DNA of 23,141 nt from an uncultured Bacteroidota bacterium (GTDB taxonomy: Bacteria; Bacteroidota; Bacteroidia; 2-12-FULL-35-15). Under the pieces are notes generated by a model. That model was not told the origin of the DNA. It was given only the letters and a program-made list of their open reading frames with translations, and ran no database searches. Shown here piece after piece: positions 1 to 8,269 of this stretch. Both the position numbers and the translations under genes were made by a program. The DNA lies in the NCBI GenBank assembly GCA_903833025.1, contig CAILDT010000859.1, positions 1 through 23,141 on the forward strand, read 5' to 3'. Each line of letters begins with the position of its first letter. The stretch's first letter is position 1.

Positions 1-151
1 CTTTTACATTAAACTGTTCTGTTTTTATGTTTCTAATACTGTCGAACATTTGCACCATAATCTCTCGGCACGACATATTTTCATTGGGTTTTGAAACGCT
101 AATGAAAAGAAATAGAATAACTATAAACGGAAAAACCTTGTACACACTCAT
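1..151 (-). CDS. N-terminus of a secreted protein, possibly DUF1571 family (3' end outside window)
   Basis: An open frame runs from an ATG at 151 off the left edge (50 codons seen). It starts MSVYKVFPFIVILFLFISVS, a clear signal peptide. The mature part has a short amphipathic stretch, CREIMVQMFDSIRNIKTEQF, resembling the start of the periplasmic DUF1571 domain found in many Bacteroidota; this match is from memory of the family and tentative. An in-frame ATG at 163 lies inside a -7 promoter box (TATGTTTG, 164-157 on the minus strand), so 151 is preferred, 5 nt downstream of the box. The gene is divergent from kdsB and shares a 92-bp upstream region with it. Confidence 0.5.
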   Translation of the reverse strand, partial: MSVYKVFPFIVILFLFISVSKPNENMSCREIMVQMFDSIRNIKTEQFNVK

Positions 152-243
152 ATTTGCAAACATAGTAAAAAATGTAGAATTGGTGAATAAATACTGATAA
201 AGCAATTGATTTTATTCTGTATTTTCGTGAAAAATTAATTGTG

Positions 244-981
244 ATGAACATTGTAGGAATAATACCTTCGCGATATGCTTCCACTCGTTTTCCGGGTAAA
301 CCTTTGGTGGACATAGCCGGAAAATCAATGATACAGAGGGTGTACGAACAGGCAAAAAAAGCAAAATCGTTATCCGAAGTATTTGTAGCAACTGATGATG
401 CGAGGATTCAAGAACACGTAATCTCTTTTGGTGGCAAAGTGGTAATGACAAGCGAAACTCACCAAAGCGGTACCGACCGCTGCTTTGAAGCAGTTAATAA
501 AATACAAGGAATAACTGATGTTATAATAAACATTCAGGGCGATGAACCGTTTATTCATCCCGAACAAATAGATTTAGTTGCTTCTTGTTTTAATTCGTCA
601 GATACTGGAATTGCAACACTGGCAATAAAAATGAAAACCAGCATTGATTTATTTAATCCAAATATTCCAAAAGTAATTATCAATAAAAACAAGGAAGCCA
701 TTTATTTCAGTCGCCAGGCAATACCTCACATACGCGGTGTGGAGCAAAGCGAATGGATGAATAGGTTTACGTTTTACAAGCACATAGGGATTTATGCTTA
801 TAGGGTGGAGGTGTTAAAGGAAATTACTTCGCTCCAGCAATCGTCGTTGGAACTGGCAGAAACATTGGAACAACTGCGATGGATTGAAAATGGGTATAAA
901 ATAAAAGTGGAGGTTACTGATTTTGAAAGCGTTGCAATTGATGCGCCTGAAGACTTAAATAAACTCGTTGCTTTCTTATAA
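244..981 (+). CDS. kdsB: 3-deoxy-manno-octulosonate cytidylyltransferase (CMP-Kdo synthetase)
   Basis: This cytoplasmic enzyme activates Kdo with CTP to CMP-Kdo for LPS inner-core assembly. The 245-residue protein has the usual family length. It shows the N-terminal nucleotide-binding signature IIPSRYASTRFPGKPL, then the TDRCFEAV and NIQGDEPFIHPEQID motifs, and VAIDAPEDL near the C-terminus; the Asp residues of the last two are the expected metal ligands. A GTG at 241 sits directly before the ATG at 244; the ATG is preferred because family members begin close to MNIVGIIPSR. A TATTTTCG box at 220-227 suggests a transcript starting about a dozen bases before the start codon. The next gene begins 33 bp downstream with its own likely promoter. 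Identification is secure. Confidence 0.96.
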   Translation: MNIVGIIPSRYASTRFPGKPLVDIAGKSMIQRVYEQAKKAKSLSEVFVATDDARIQEHVISFGGKVVMTSETHQSGTDRCFEAVNKIQGITDVIINIQGDEPFIHPEQIDLVASCFNSSDTGIATLAIKMKTSIDLFNPNIPKVIINKNKEAIYFSRQAIPHIRGVEQSEWMNRFTFYKHIGIYAYRVEVLKEITSLQQSSLELAETLEQLRWIENGYKIKVEVTDFESVAIDAPEDLNKLVAFL

Positions 982-1014
982 AATTATAGTATTTTCGCAA
1001 CCCCGAAAAAGAAA

Positions 1015-2037
1015 ATGCAAAAGGTAGATAAACATATTAACGACTTATTATTCGAGCACGACTGTGTTATTGTGCCTGAATTTGGTGGCTTTGTAGCTAA
1101 CTATGCTTCTGCAAAAATTCATCCGGTACAACATACGTTTATCCCACCATCGAAAAATATTGTTTTTAATAAAAACTTAAAAATAAACGATGGCTTATTA
1201 GCCAATCATATTGTAATTGCTGAAAACACAAACTATGTGGAAGCAATAAAATACATCAGTAATTTTGTAGAATACACTAACGAACAATTAAAAAAAGGTG
1301 CGAAAGTAAAGATAGATGAAGTAGGCACTTTGTTTTTGGATGTGGAACGTAACGTGAACTTTCAGCCGTCTTCAACCAATTATTTATTACAATCGTTTGG
1401 GTTACCCGCATTTCAATCGCCAGCTATTAAGCGCGATAATATTAGCAAACGAATAGAAAAGGAATTTAAAGATAGAGTTGCCGTTGCCCCTGCAAAAAAG
1501 AAAGTAAACGGGAAACGTATAGTAACACTGGCTATTGCAACTCCTTTGGTTTTTGCTTTGCTTTGGATTCCACTAAAAACGGATTTGCTGAAAAACATTA
1601 ATTACTCCAGCTTAAATCCGTTTGCTTCTAAAGAAATTAAAAACGAACCAGTAAAAGAAAAACCAAAACAAATTGTTGTAGCTCCAATAATTAAAAAGGA
1701 TACAGCGGTTGCAATTGCAAATCAAGATTCAACTACTACCAATGAGCAACCAACAGTAGCACCTGTAAAAGCTGATTCTACAGCGGTTATAAAAACAACG
1801 GCAGTTAATCTCGATTTAAGATTTCATATAGTTGCAGGTTGTTTTGCGATTGAAAACAATGCGGTAAAATTTGTTGCATCACTTCAACAGCAAAATATAG
1901 ATGCAGCAATCCTTGGTAAAAACGACAAACAATTATTTGTAGTAAGTGTTGGCAATTACGCCACTTATAAAGAAACGAATAAAGAAATAGCTAACATTCG
2001 CAAGCAACTGCCTAATGTTTGGTTGTATAAAAATTAA
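1015..2037 (+). CDS. HU-CCDC81 and SPOR domain-containing inner-membrane protein
   Basis: A 340-residue protein of a type typical of Bacteroidota. Residues 1 to about 130 form an HU-CCDC81-like domain (HDCVIVPEFGGFVANY and KVKIDEVGTLFLD are recognisable). A single membrane helix follows at about 168-187 (VTLAIATPLVFALLWIP). A Lys/Pro/Thr-rich linker (about 190-265) then leads to a C-terminal SPOR domain at about 268-340 (RFHIVAGCFAIENNAVKF through FVVSVGNYATYKETNKEI). SPOR domains bind denuded septal peptidoglycan, so the expected topology is a cytoplasmic HU-like domain and a periplasmic peptidoglycan-binding end, with a possible role in division or envelope organisation. The HU-like part may bind DNA or self-associate; that is inferred. 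A -33 TTG (968-970) and -7 TATTTTCG (990-997), 19 bp apart, precede the ATG. Confidence 0.88.
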   Translation: MQKVDKHINDLLFEHDCVIVPEFGGFVANYASAKIHPVQHTFIPPSKNIVFNKNLKINDGLLANHIVIAENTNYVEAIKYISNFVEYTNEQLKKGAKVKIDEVGTLFLDVERNVNFQPSSTNYLLQSFGLPAFQSPAIKRDNISKRIEKEFKDRVAVAPAKKKVNGKRIVTLAIATPLVFALLWIPLKTDLLKNINYSSLNPFASKEIKNEPVKEKPKQIVVAPIIKKDTAVAIANQDSTTTNEQPTVAPVKADSTAVIKTTAVNLDLRFHIVAGCFAIENNAVKFVASLQQQNIDAAILGKNDKQLFVVSVGNYATYKETNKEIANIRKQLPNVWLYKN

Positions 2038-2114
2038 CATTCCAATTTCATTTCATTACCTCTTTACTTCATTTCTATTCTTATAACGTTCGGATAGTTA
2101 ATTATCTTTGCGAT

Positions 2115-2798
2115 GTGAAAAAAGTATTTTTAATTTCCATTTCCTCACTCCTCTTTGCTTTAACCACTGCAAAAGCACAACCTACATTAGATACTATTAA
2201 CGATTGCATAAAACAGCGACCATCATTTTATTTTGGATTTAATAACCGAAATTCATTTATAGAAAACAGCAGAGCAAAAATATTCGGAGCGTTAATAGGT
2301 GTAAGTTATGGCAACCGATTATTTTGTGCAATTGGCTATAATCAACTCTATCCGCCTGCTACACATTTTGATGAACAATATTATTTTGTAAATAAAGACA
2401 ATAAAAAAGACAGCGTTACCGAAAAATTAAAACTGTATTATATTTCTGTTTCTGTTGAATATGCTTTCTATACTACCAAGCATTGGTATTTGAGTATGCC
2501 CTTACAAATTGGGGTTGGCGATACATATTATAAATATGAATTGAACGGAATGAATTATCGTGTGGGTGAGAATCTTAATTTTGTTTACGAACCTGCTGTA
2601 TCAGTTCAATATAAATTTACCAAGTATGTGGGAGTGGGTGCTAACATTGGTTATCGGTTTATGTTTACAACAAGCAGAAAACTAAATCAGAAATTTACTT
2701 CACCAATTTATGCGTTTAGCATTGTGCTTTATTATTCCGAAATTTACAGGGCATTGGTTCACAAGACACATAAAAAAGCTGAGGTAAGAAATTTATGA
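2115..2798 (+). CDS. Putative outer-membrane beta-barrel protein
   Basis: This 227-residue protein starts at GTG. Residues 1-22 are a signal peptide with cleavage after AKA (MKKVFLISISSLLFALTTAK). The rest alternates aromatic and polar residues in short strands (for example LYYISVSVEYAFY, YVGVGANIGYRFMF, YAFSIVLYYSEIY), as expected of a small 8- to 10-stranded outer-membrane barrel; no specific family is recognised. The GTG start is supported by the signal peptide and by a TATCTTTG box ending only 4 nt upstream (2103-2110), which implies a leaderless mRNA. Its stop overlaps the helicase start (ATGA, 2795-2798), so both are probably co-transcribed, although no functional link is evident. The last dozen residues are basic (VHKTHKKAEVR). 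Confidence 0.75.
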   Translation: MKKVFLISISSLLFALTTAKAQPTLDTINDCIKQRPSFYFGFNNRNSFIENSRAKIFGALIGVSYGNRLFCAIGYNQLYPPATHFDEQYYFVNKDNKKDSVTEKLKLYYISVSVEYAFYTTKHWYLSMPLQIGVGDTYYKYELNGMNYRVGENLNFVYEPAVSVQYKFTKYVGVGANIGYRFMFTTSRKLNQKFTSPIYAFSIVLYYSEIYRALVHKTHKKAEVRNL

Positions 2799-4726
2799 AT
2801 GAAACAAATTTAGAGCGATTAAAAACACTTCGCCAATTATTAAAGATTGAACGTGATGAAGATTTCGAACAATACAAACAACATTTCGCGCGTAATAATA
2901 TTAATTACAGACGAGAGAAAGGTGTTACCTGGTATCCTGTAGTTATTACTAACACAGAGATTGGACTGGGTGAGTATTTAATAATTGAAATAGAACGAAC
3001 CACTAATCACAACGAACCACATCAGTTTTCGGGAGGTAAAAATGCTGCTTTGTTTTCCAATCATCATCCCGATGCAAAACAATTAAACGGCACTATAAAA
3101 GTAATTAGTCCGAATAAAATCAGGTTATCGCTTTCTATTGATGAACTTCCCGAATGGTGCGATGATGGCAAGCTTGGCATTAATTTATTATTTGATGAAG
3201 CAAGTTATAAAGAGATGGACATTGCGATGGAAAAAGTTATTACTGCAAATCATACTCGGCTTGCTCATTTGCGCGATGTGATGTATGGCTTGAAACCACC
3301 GGTTTTTGATAAGATTGACGAATCATTAAAAATAACAGGACTGAATGAATCACAGAATTATGCGGTGCAAAAAATACTTGCGGCAAAAGATGTTGCAATT
3401 ATTCACGGTCCGCCAGGCACCGGAAAAACAACTACTTTGGTACAGGCAATACTGCAAACATTAAAAACAGAAAAACAAATTCTTGTTTGTTCGCCTTCAA
3501 ATACTGCTGTTGATTTACTTACAGAAAAACTACATCGTGAAGGAATAAATGTATTGCGGTTAGGTAACCCTGCACGCATTTCGGAAGAAGTAATGCTGAA
3601 TACATTGGATGCGAAAGTGGCAGCACACGCGTCATACAAAGATTTAAAAAATTATCGGAAAACGGCAGATGAATACTTTAGAATGGCGGGAAAATACAAA
3701 CGAACATTTGGAAAAGAAGAGCGCGAACAACGACAATTATTTTATAACGAAGCACGTAAAATATTAAGCGAAGCAAGAGTTTTGGAAGATTATATATTGT
3801 ACGAACAATTTAATAAAGCACAAGTTATTGCGTGTACTCCTGTGGTTTCGTCAAACAGAATAATGCGCGACAAACAATTTACTTCCGTGTTTATAGATGA
3901 AGCAGCACAAGCATTGGAGCCACTTTGCTGGATACCTATATCGCGGAGCAACAGGGTAATATTTGCCGGCGACCATTTTCAATTGCCGCCAACAGTTAAA
4001 TCAAAACGAGCAGAAGATGCAGGATTAAAAGAAACATTATTTGAAAGATGTATGACCATTGAAAGTGCATCAGTGATGCTCAACACGCAATACCGAATGC
4101 ACGAAACGATAATGAATTTTTCGAACAAACAATTTTATAAAAACAATTTAATTGCTGCAACTTCTGTAAAAGATTCGGTTTTAAGTTTTGATGAAGATGA
4201 TTATTTGCTTAGCAAACCCTTTGATTTTATTGATACTGCCGGATGTGGGTTTACAGAAATAACCAATCCCGAAAGTTTGAGTACTGCAAATCCGGAAGAA
4301 GCAACATTACTTATTAATCATTTGAAATTGCTTTTAGAACAATACGAACGGAATAATAAATTTGGAAAGATAATTACCATCGGAATTATTTCTCCTTATA
4401 AAGAACAAGTGCAGCACATCACCAATAAAATAAATGAAGATGAGTATTTGAAAAATTATTTATCGAAAATTGCAATTAAAACTATTGATGGTTTTCAAGG
4501 GCAGGAGCGCGATGTGATTTATATCAGCTTAGTTCGTTCCAACGATTCTATGGAAATTGGTTTCCTATCCGACACTCGCCGAATGAATGTGGCACTTACC
4601 CGTGCAAAGAAAAAGTTAGTAGTAATTGGCGATAGTGCCACACTTGGCAATCATCCGTTTTACAAAAACTTTTTGGATTATGCTGATAGTGTTAAAGCAT
4701 ATAAAAGTGCGTGGGAGTTTTTGTAA
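2795..4726 (+). CDS. SF1B DNA/RNA helicase, UPF1/IGHMBP2-like
   Basis: This 643-residue ATPase belongs to superfamily 1 of the UPF1/SMUBP2/DNA2 type. In order: an N-terminal region with a beta-barrel-like segment (about 40-130), Walker A GPPGTGKTTT at 205-214, motif Ia CSPSNTAVD, a helical insertion (about 270-345), Walker B FIDEAAQALEP (D368, E369), motif III AGDHFQLPPT (392-400), motif IV around NTQYRMHETIMNF, motif V IKTIDGFQGQERDVI and motif VI DTRRMNVALTRAKKK with the arginine finger. All catalytic motifs are intact. Bacterial members are probably 5'-3' nucleic-acid helicases; the substrate in Bacteroidota is not established. Translation is probably coupled to the upstream barrel gene by the ATGA overlap. 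It converges on rnhA with 2 bp between stop codons and no visible terminator. Confidence 0.93.
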   Translation: MNETNLERLKTLRQLLKIERDEDFEQYKQHFARNNINYRREKGVTWYPVVITNTEIGLGEYLIIEIERTTNHNEPHQFSGGKNAALFSNHHPDAKQLNGTIKVISPNKIRLSLSIDELPEWCDDGKLGINLLFDEASYKEMDIAMEKVITANHTRLAHLRDVMYGLKPPVFDKIDESLKITGLNESQNYAVQKILAAKDVAIIHGPPGTGKTTTLVQAILQTLKTEKQILVCSPSNTAVDLLTEKLHREGINVLRLGNPARISEEVMLNTLDAKVAAHASYKDLKNYRKTADEYFRMAGKYKRTFGKEEREQRQLFYNEARKILSEARVLEDYILYEQFNKAQVIACTPVVSSNRIMRDKQFTSVFIDEAAQALEPLCWIPISRSNRVIFAGDHFQLPPTVKSKRAEDAGLKETLFERCMTIESASVMLNTQYRMHETIMNFSNKQFYKNNLIAATSVKDSVLSFDEDDYLLSKPFDFIDTAGCGFTEITNPESLSTANPEEATLLINHLKLLLEQYERNNKFGKIITIGIISPYKEQVQHITNKINEDEYLKNYLSKIAIKTIDGFQGQERDVIYISLVRSNDSMEIGFLSDTRRMNVALTRAKKKLVVIGDSATLGNHPFYKNFLDYADSVKAYKSAWEFL

Positions 4727-4728
4727 CT

Positions 4729-5205
4729 CTAAAACATACCCCCACTTTCCTTCTCCTTTTCCACCTCATACCCAGCATCTATTTTAAGGTATTTGCTTTG
4801 TGCAGCTTCCACAGCTAATTCATCGCAGCGGTTGTTTTCTTTATTGGCTGCGTGTCCTTTTACCCAGACAAATTTTACATTGTGTTTTCTATAAGCAACT
4901 AAAAACCGCTTCCATAAATCAGGATTCTTTTTGTCTTTAAAATGTTTTTTCTCCCAGCCAATTACCCATTTTAGCTCTACAGAATCTACCACATATTTAC
5001 TATCCGAATAAATGGTAACGGGCGTTCCTTCTTTTTTCAATGCTTCCAACGCTACAATTACTGATAATAATTCCATTCTATTATTGGTAGTTAATCTAAA
5101 TCCTTCCGAAATTTCTTTTCGCAAAGCACCATAAAGCATCACTACGCCATAACCACCTGGTCCAGGATTGCCCCGCGATGCGCCATCTGTATATATTGAA
5201 ATCAT
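4729..5205 (-). CDS. rnhA: Ribonuclease HI
   Basis: This enzyme hydrolyses the RNA strand of RNA-DNA hybrids (R-loops, replication primers) in the cytoplasm. The 158-residue protein has the type 1 RNase H fold signature at the N-terminus, IYTDGASRGNPGPGGYGVV, and the full catalytic set: D7, E45 (TNNRMELL), D68 (YSDSKYVVD) and D128 (NNRCDELA), plus the metal-assisting H118 in VKGHAA. The lysine-rich segment around residues 84-95 (WEKKHFKDKK) corresponds to the basic handle of the E. coli enzyme. Its ATG overlaps the purN stop by 4 bp, so it is the second gene of a purN-rnhA operon. The short C-terminal tail past residue 140 is not conserved. Confidence 0.96.
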   Translation of the reverse strand: MISIYTDGASRGNPGPGGYGVVMLYGALRKEISEGFRLTTNNRMELLSVIVALEALKKEGTPVTIYSDSKYVVDSVELKWVIGWEKKHFKDKKNPDLWKRFLVAYRKHNVKFVWVKGHAANKENNRCDELAVEAAQSKYLKIDAGYEVEKEKESGGMF

Positions 5206-5777
5206 AGTGAGGTAATAATCTTTTCTATCGCTTGAGGATAATATTCATATTCCAATTGATGAATTTTTTTTGCCAGTGAATCTGCTGTTTCAATTTCAGA
5301 AACAATGCAATGATGTTGTGATATTATTTTCCCCTCATCATATTTTTCATTTACATAATGAATAGTAATACCACTTTCTTTTTCTTTCGCTTCAATAACC
5401 GCTTTGTGTACATTCATCCCATACATTCCCTTGCCTCCAAACTTTGGAAGTAATGCAGGATGGATGTTTATTATTTTATTTGTGAAAGCTTTAATAATAG
5501 AATCTGAAATTTTCCAGAGAAACCCTGCAAGAACAATAAAATCAATATTGAAATTTTTAAGTTCGTTAACAATTATTTCAGATTCAAAAAAGAACTTCTT
5601 ATCCGAAACCATATTCGGGATGTCAGATTTTTGAGCCTTTTGAATTACCTTTGCAGATAAATTATTACTTACAACAAGTGCTACTTTCACTGTTTTACTA
5701 TCCTTAAAATAATCAATAATATGTTGGGTATTTGTTCCTTCGCCAGAGGCAAAAACGGCAATGTTTTTCATAATCAT
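5202..5777 (-). CDS. purN: Phosphoribosylglycinamide formyltransferase
   Basis: This enzyme transfers a formyl group from 10-formyl-tetrahydrofolate to GAR, the third step of de novo purine synthesis. The 191-residue protein opens with KNIAVFASGEGTN, the phosphate-binding loop, and has the catalytic triad N104, H106 (IINIHPALLPKFGGKG) and D147 (NEKYDEGKI). There are two candidate starts, ATG at 5777 and ATG at 5771; family alignment fits the second. However, a TACTTTTG box (5789-5782, minus strand) ends 4 nt before 5777, the same spacing as at other leaderless-looking genes here, which favours 5777. The gene is divergent from acpP, and rnhA overlaps its end by ATGA. Confidence 0.95.
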   Translation of the reverse strand: MIMKNIAVFASGEGTNTQHIIDYFKDSKTVKVALVVSNNLSAKVIQKAQKSDIPNMVSDKKFFFESEIIVNELKNFNIDFIVLAGFLWKISDSIIKAFTNKIINIHPALLPKFGGKGMYGMNVHKAVIEAKEKESGITIHYVNEKYDEGKIISQHHCIVSEIETADSLAKKIHQLEYEYYPQAIEKIITSL

Positions 5778-5781
5778 TGGG

Positions 5782-5789
5782 CAAAAGTA
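5782..5789 (-). promoter_or_regulatory. -7 box of purN promoter
   Basis: On the minus strand TACTTTTG matches the Bacteroidota -7 consensus TAnnTTTG and ends 4 nt before the first purN ATG. A clear -33 TTTG is not visible. A perfect 10-bp palindrome, GATAATTATC, lies just upstream at 5800-5809 and could be an operator or chance in AT-rich DNA. Confidence 0.5.
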
Positions 5790-5917
5790 GCTTTTTAATG
5801 ATAATTATCGATATTTAATAAATAATAACTTTACCCCTGACATAGCTTAAACCATTGATTTTTAAACGAAAATATCTCAAATAAATGAACTTGTCGATGA
5901 ATAAATTCATTATTTTT

Positions 5918-5947
5918 TTTGTTATTCTATACATAACTCTATCTTTG
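5918..5947 (+). promoter_or_regulatory. acpP operon promoter
   Basis: TTTG at 5918-5921 and TATCTTTG at 5940-5947 are separated by 18 bp, a good match to the Bacteroidota sigma-ABfr promoter (-33 TTTG, -7 TAnnTTTG). Transcription should start near 5951-5953, giving an AT-rich leader of roughly 25 nt before the acpP ATG with no Shine-Dalgarno sequence. Confidence 0.7.
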
Positions 5948-5977
5948 CACCCAAATTAACCTTTTAAACATTTAAAA

Positions 5978-6214
5978 ATGTCAGACATTGCAAACAAAGT
6001 AAAAGCTATTATCGTTGATAAACTAGGAGTTGACGAAAAAGAAGTAACACCTACGGCTAGCTTTACAAATGATTTAGGTGCAGACTCATTGGATACTGTA
6101 GAGTTGATAATGGAGTTTGAAAAAGAATTCAATATTGCTATTCCAGATGATCAAGCTGAAAAGATTGGTACTGTTGGAGAAGCGGTTTCTTACATTGAAG
6201 CAAACGCAAAATAA
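5978..6214 (+). CDS. acpP: Acyl carrier protein
   Basis: This 78-residue acidic carrier of growing acyl chains in type II fatty-acid synthesis has the usual length. The 4'-phosphopantetheine attachment site is Ser37 in DLGADSLDTVELIMEFEKEF, an almost invariant signature. Helix III (PDDQAEKIGTVGEAVSYIE) is intact. It is the first gene of an acpP-fabF-rnc operon, with fabF starting 18 bp after its stop. The strong promoter match upstream agrees with the high expression expected of this protein. Confidence 0.98.
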   Translation: MSDIANKVKAIIVDKLGVDEKEVTPTASFTNDLGADSLDTVELIMEFEKEFNIAIPDDQAEKIGTVGEAVSYIEANAK

Positions 6215-6232
6215 TTCCAAAAGATTTATTTA

Positions 6233-7489
6233 ATGAAGTTAAGACGAGTAGTAGTTACAGGTCTCGGTGCTATAACCCCTCTTGGTAATACTGTTTCCGA
6301 TTATTGGAACAATCTTATCAATGGTGTTAGCGGAGCTGCTCCTATTACTCGTTTTGATGCTTCAAAGTTTAAAACTCAATTTGCCTGCGAAGTAAAAGGC
6401 TTTAATCCCGAAGATTATTTAGACCGAAAAGAAGCCCGCAAACTCGACCCGTTTTCTCAATATGGTTTAGTAGCTGCTATTCAGGCAGTAAAAGATGCTG
6501 GTTTAGATGGCGAAAATGTGTTCGACCCGGATAGAGCAGGTGTTATTTGGGGTTCTGGAATTGGTGGTTTACAAACTTTTCAGGACGAGTGTTTTAATTT
6601 CGAAAGGGGTGACGGAACACCAAGATTCAATCCTTTCTTTATCCCCAAAATGATTGCTGATATTTGTTCAGGACATATTTCTATCCGTTTTGGAATGCGT
6701 GGTCCTAACTTTACAACGGTATCGGCTTGTGCTTCCTCCACTAATTCAATGATTGATGCTGCAACCTATATTAAGTTAGGTAAAGCTGATATTATGGTTA
6801 CAGGTGGTTCCGAAGCAGCAGTTTGTGAAGCTGGTGTTGGTGGTTTTAATGCTATGCACGCACTTTCAACTCGTAATGATTCTCCAGGAACAGCTTCCCG
6901 TCCGTTTGATTTGGATAGAGATGGTTTTGTGTTAGGCGAAGGTGCAGGTGCTTTAATTCTCGAAGATTTAGAACACGCTTTAAAACGTGGGGCAAAAATT
7001 TACGCTGAAGTAGTTGGTGGTGGGATGACTGCTGATGCAAACCATATTACCGCTCCGCACCCAGAAGGATTAGGTGCTCGTAATGTGATGCGTATTGCTT
7101 TGCAGGATGCAGAAATGACTCCTGATGAAATAGATTATGTGAATGTACACGGTACTTCCACACCGCTTGGCGATGTTGCTGAAACAAAAGCAATACTTAG
7201 TGTGTTTGGCGAAAGTGCTTATAAATTAAATATCAGTTCTACAAAATCAATGACTGGGCATTTGCTTGGTGCTGCAGGTGCAATTGAAGCAATGGCTGCT
7301 ATACTTGCAGTAAAATACGACATTGTGCCTCCTACCATAAATCATTTTACCGATGACCCTGCATTGGATAATAAATTAAATTTCACTTTCGGTACTGCAC
7401 AAAAACGCATTGTTCGTGCTGCTTTAAGCAATACTTTTGGTTTTGGCGGACACAATGCTTCCGTTATTGTAAAAAAGTACGTTGCTTAA
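6233..7489 (+). CDS. fabF: 3-oxoacyl-[acyl-carrier-protein] synthase II
   Basis: This condensing enzyme elongates acyl-ACP with malonyl-ACP in fatty-acid synthesis. The 418-residue thiolase-fold protein starts KLRRVVVTGLGAITPLGNTV. Its catalytic triad is complete: Cys166 (TTVSACASSTNS), His306 (NVHGTSTPLGD) and His343 (SMTGHLLGAAGA). The glycine-rich C-terminal motif SNTFGFGGHNASV is also present. Length and motifs match FabF rather than FabB or FabH. It directly follows its substrate carrier gene acpP, and rnc begins 9 bp after its stop; this three-gene order is conserved in Bacteroidota. Confidence 0.98.
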   Translation: MKLRRVVVTGLGAITPLGNTVSDYWNNLINGVSGAAPITRFDASKFKTQFACEVKGFNPEDYLDRKEARKLDPFSQYGLVAAIQAVKDAGLDGENVFDPDRAGVIWGSGIGGLQTFQDECFNFERGDGTPRFNPFFIPKMIADICSGHISIRFGMRGPNFTTVSACASSTNSMIDAATYIKLGKADIMVTGGSEAAVCEAGVGGFNAMHALSTRNDSPGTASRPFDLDRDGFVLGEGAGALILEDLEHALKRGAKIYAEVVGGGMTADANHITAPHPEGLGARNVMRIALQDAEMTPDEIDYVNVHGTSTPLGDVAETKAILSVFGESAYKLNISSTKSMTGHLLGAAGAIEAMAAILAVKYDIVPPTINHFTDDPALDNKLNFTFGTAQKRIVRAALSNTFGFGGHNASVIVKKYVA

Positions 7490-7498
7490 TTTCCCTGC

Positions 7499-8221
7499 TT
7501 GACAATCTTCAGAAAACCTTTACGAGTTCATTTTTCTCCCGACAAAAGTTTACACGAATCATTACGTAATATTTTAGGGTTTTACCCTGATAACATTGCT
7601 TTATACAAATCTGCTTTCCGCCATAGTTCAGCGGCTACTCTTATTAAAGATGGTATAAAAGATAGTAACGAACGCCTTGAGTTTTTGGGTGATTCAGTTA
7701 TCGGAACTGTGGTGGCTGATTATCTTTTCAAAAAATTTCCTTTTAAAGACGAAGGTTTTTTAACCAAGATGCGCTCTAAAATGGTGAGCCGTAATCAGCA
7801 TAATAATATTGCGTTAAAACTTGGGTTAAATAAATTAATTGATGCAAATAAGGATCGCAACTCACATCCAAGTTCAATCAATGGCGATGCGTATGAAGCA
7901 TTAATTGGTGCAATTTATTTGGATAAAGGTTTTGACTTTGCCAAAAACTTTATGCTTACCCGTATTATTAATGTGCACATTGATATGAATGAAGTGGAAA
8001 CAAAGGAGGTGGATTTCAAAAGTAAATTTATTGAATGGGTGCAAAAAGAAAAAAAGGAATTCAGGTTTGATATTGTTAACGATGGCAATGCTGCTGCCGA
8101 CAAACAATTTCTGTTGAATTTAATTGTTGATGATAAAGTAATAGGTACAGCACAACACTTCTCAAAAAAACGTGCCGAACAACTATGTGCCGAACACGCT
8201 TGTGCTGAATTAGGCATTTGA
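7499..8221 (+). CDS. rnc: Ribonuclease III
   Basis: This double-strand-specific endonuclease processes rRNA precursors and structured mRNAs. The 240-residue protein has the signature NERLEFLGDSVIG with metal ligands E61 and D65, and DAYEALIGAIYLD with D130 and E133. A dsRNA-binding domain fills about residues 170-240 (FIEWVQKEKKEFRFDIVNDG through AEQLCAEHACAELGI). The start is taken as TTG at 7499, 9 bp after fabF. No ATG or GTG occurs before the conserved region, and the leader segment RKPLRVHFSPDKSLHESLRN resembles the N-terminal extension of Bacteroidota RNase III. Third gene of the acpP operon. Confidence 0.94.
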   Translation: MTIFRKPLRVHFSPDKSLHESLRNILGFYPDNIALYKSAFRHSSAATLIKDGIKDSNERLEFLGDSVIGTVVADYLFKKFPFKDEGFLTKMRSKMVSRNQHNNIALKLGLNKLIDANKDRNSHPSSINGDAYEALIGAIYLDKGFDFAKNFMLTRIINVHIDMNEVETKEVDFKSKFIEWVQKEKKEFRFDIVNDGNAAADKQFLLNLIVDDKVIGTAQHFSKKRAEQLCAEHACAELGI

Positions 8222-8234
8222 TTTTGTTTCCGAT

Positions 8235-8265
8235 TTTGTTTCTCTCCTTATTTATTTTACTTTCG
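8235..8265 (+). promoter_or_regulatory. Promoter of the FadL-like gene
   Basis: TTTG at 8235-8238 and TACTTTCG at 8258-8265 are 19 bp apart, matching the Bacteroidota promoter with one change in the -7 box. The box ends 4 nt before the GTG start at 8270, so the transcript probably begins at the start codon. Confidence 0.6.
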
Positions 8266-8269
8266 CTGC

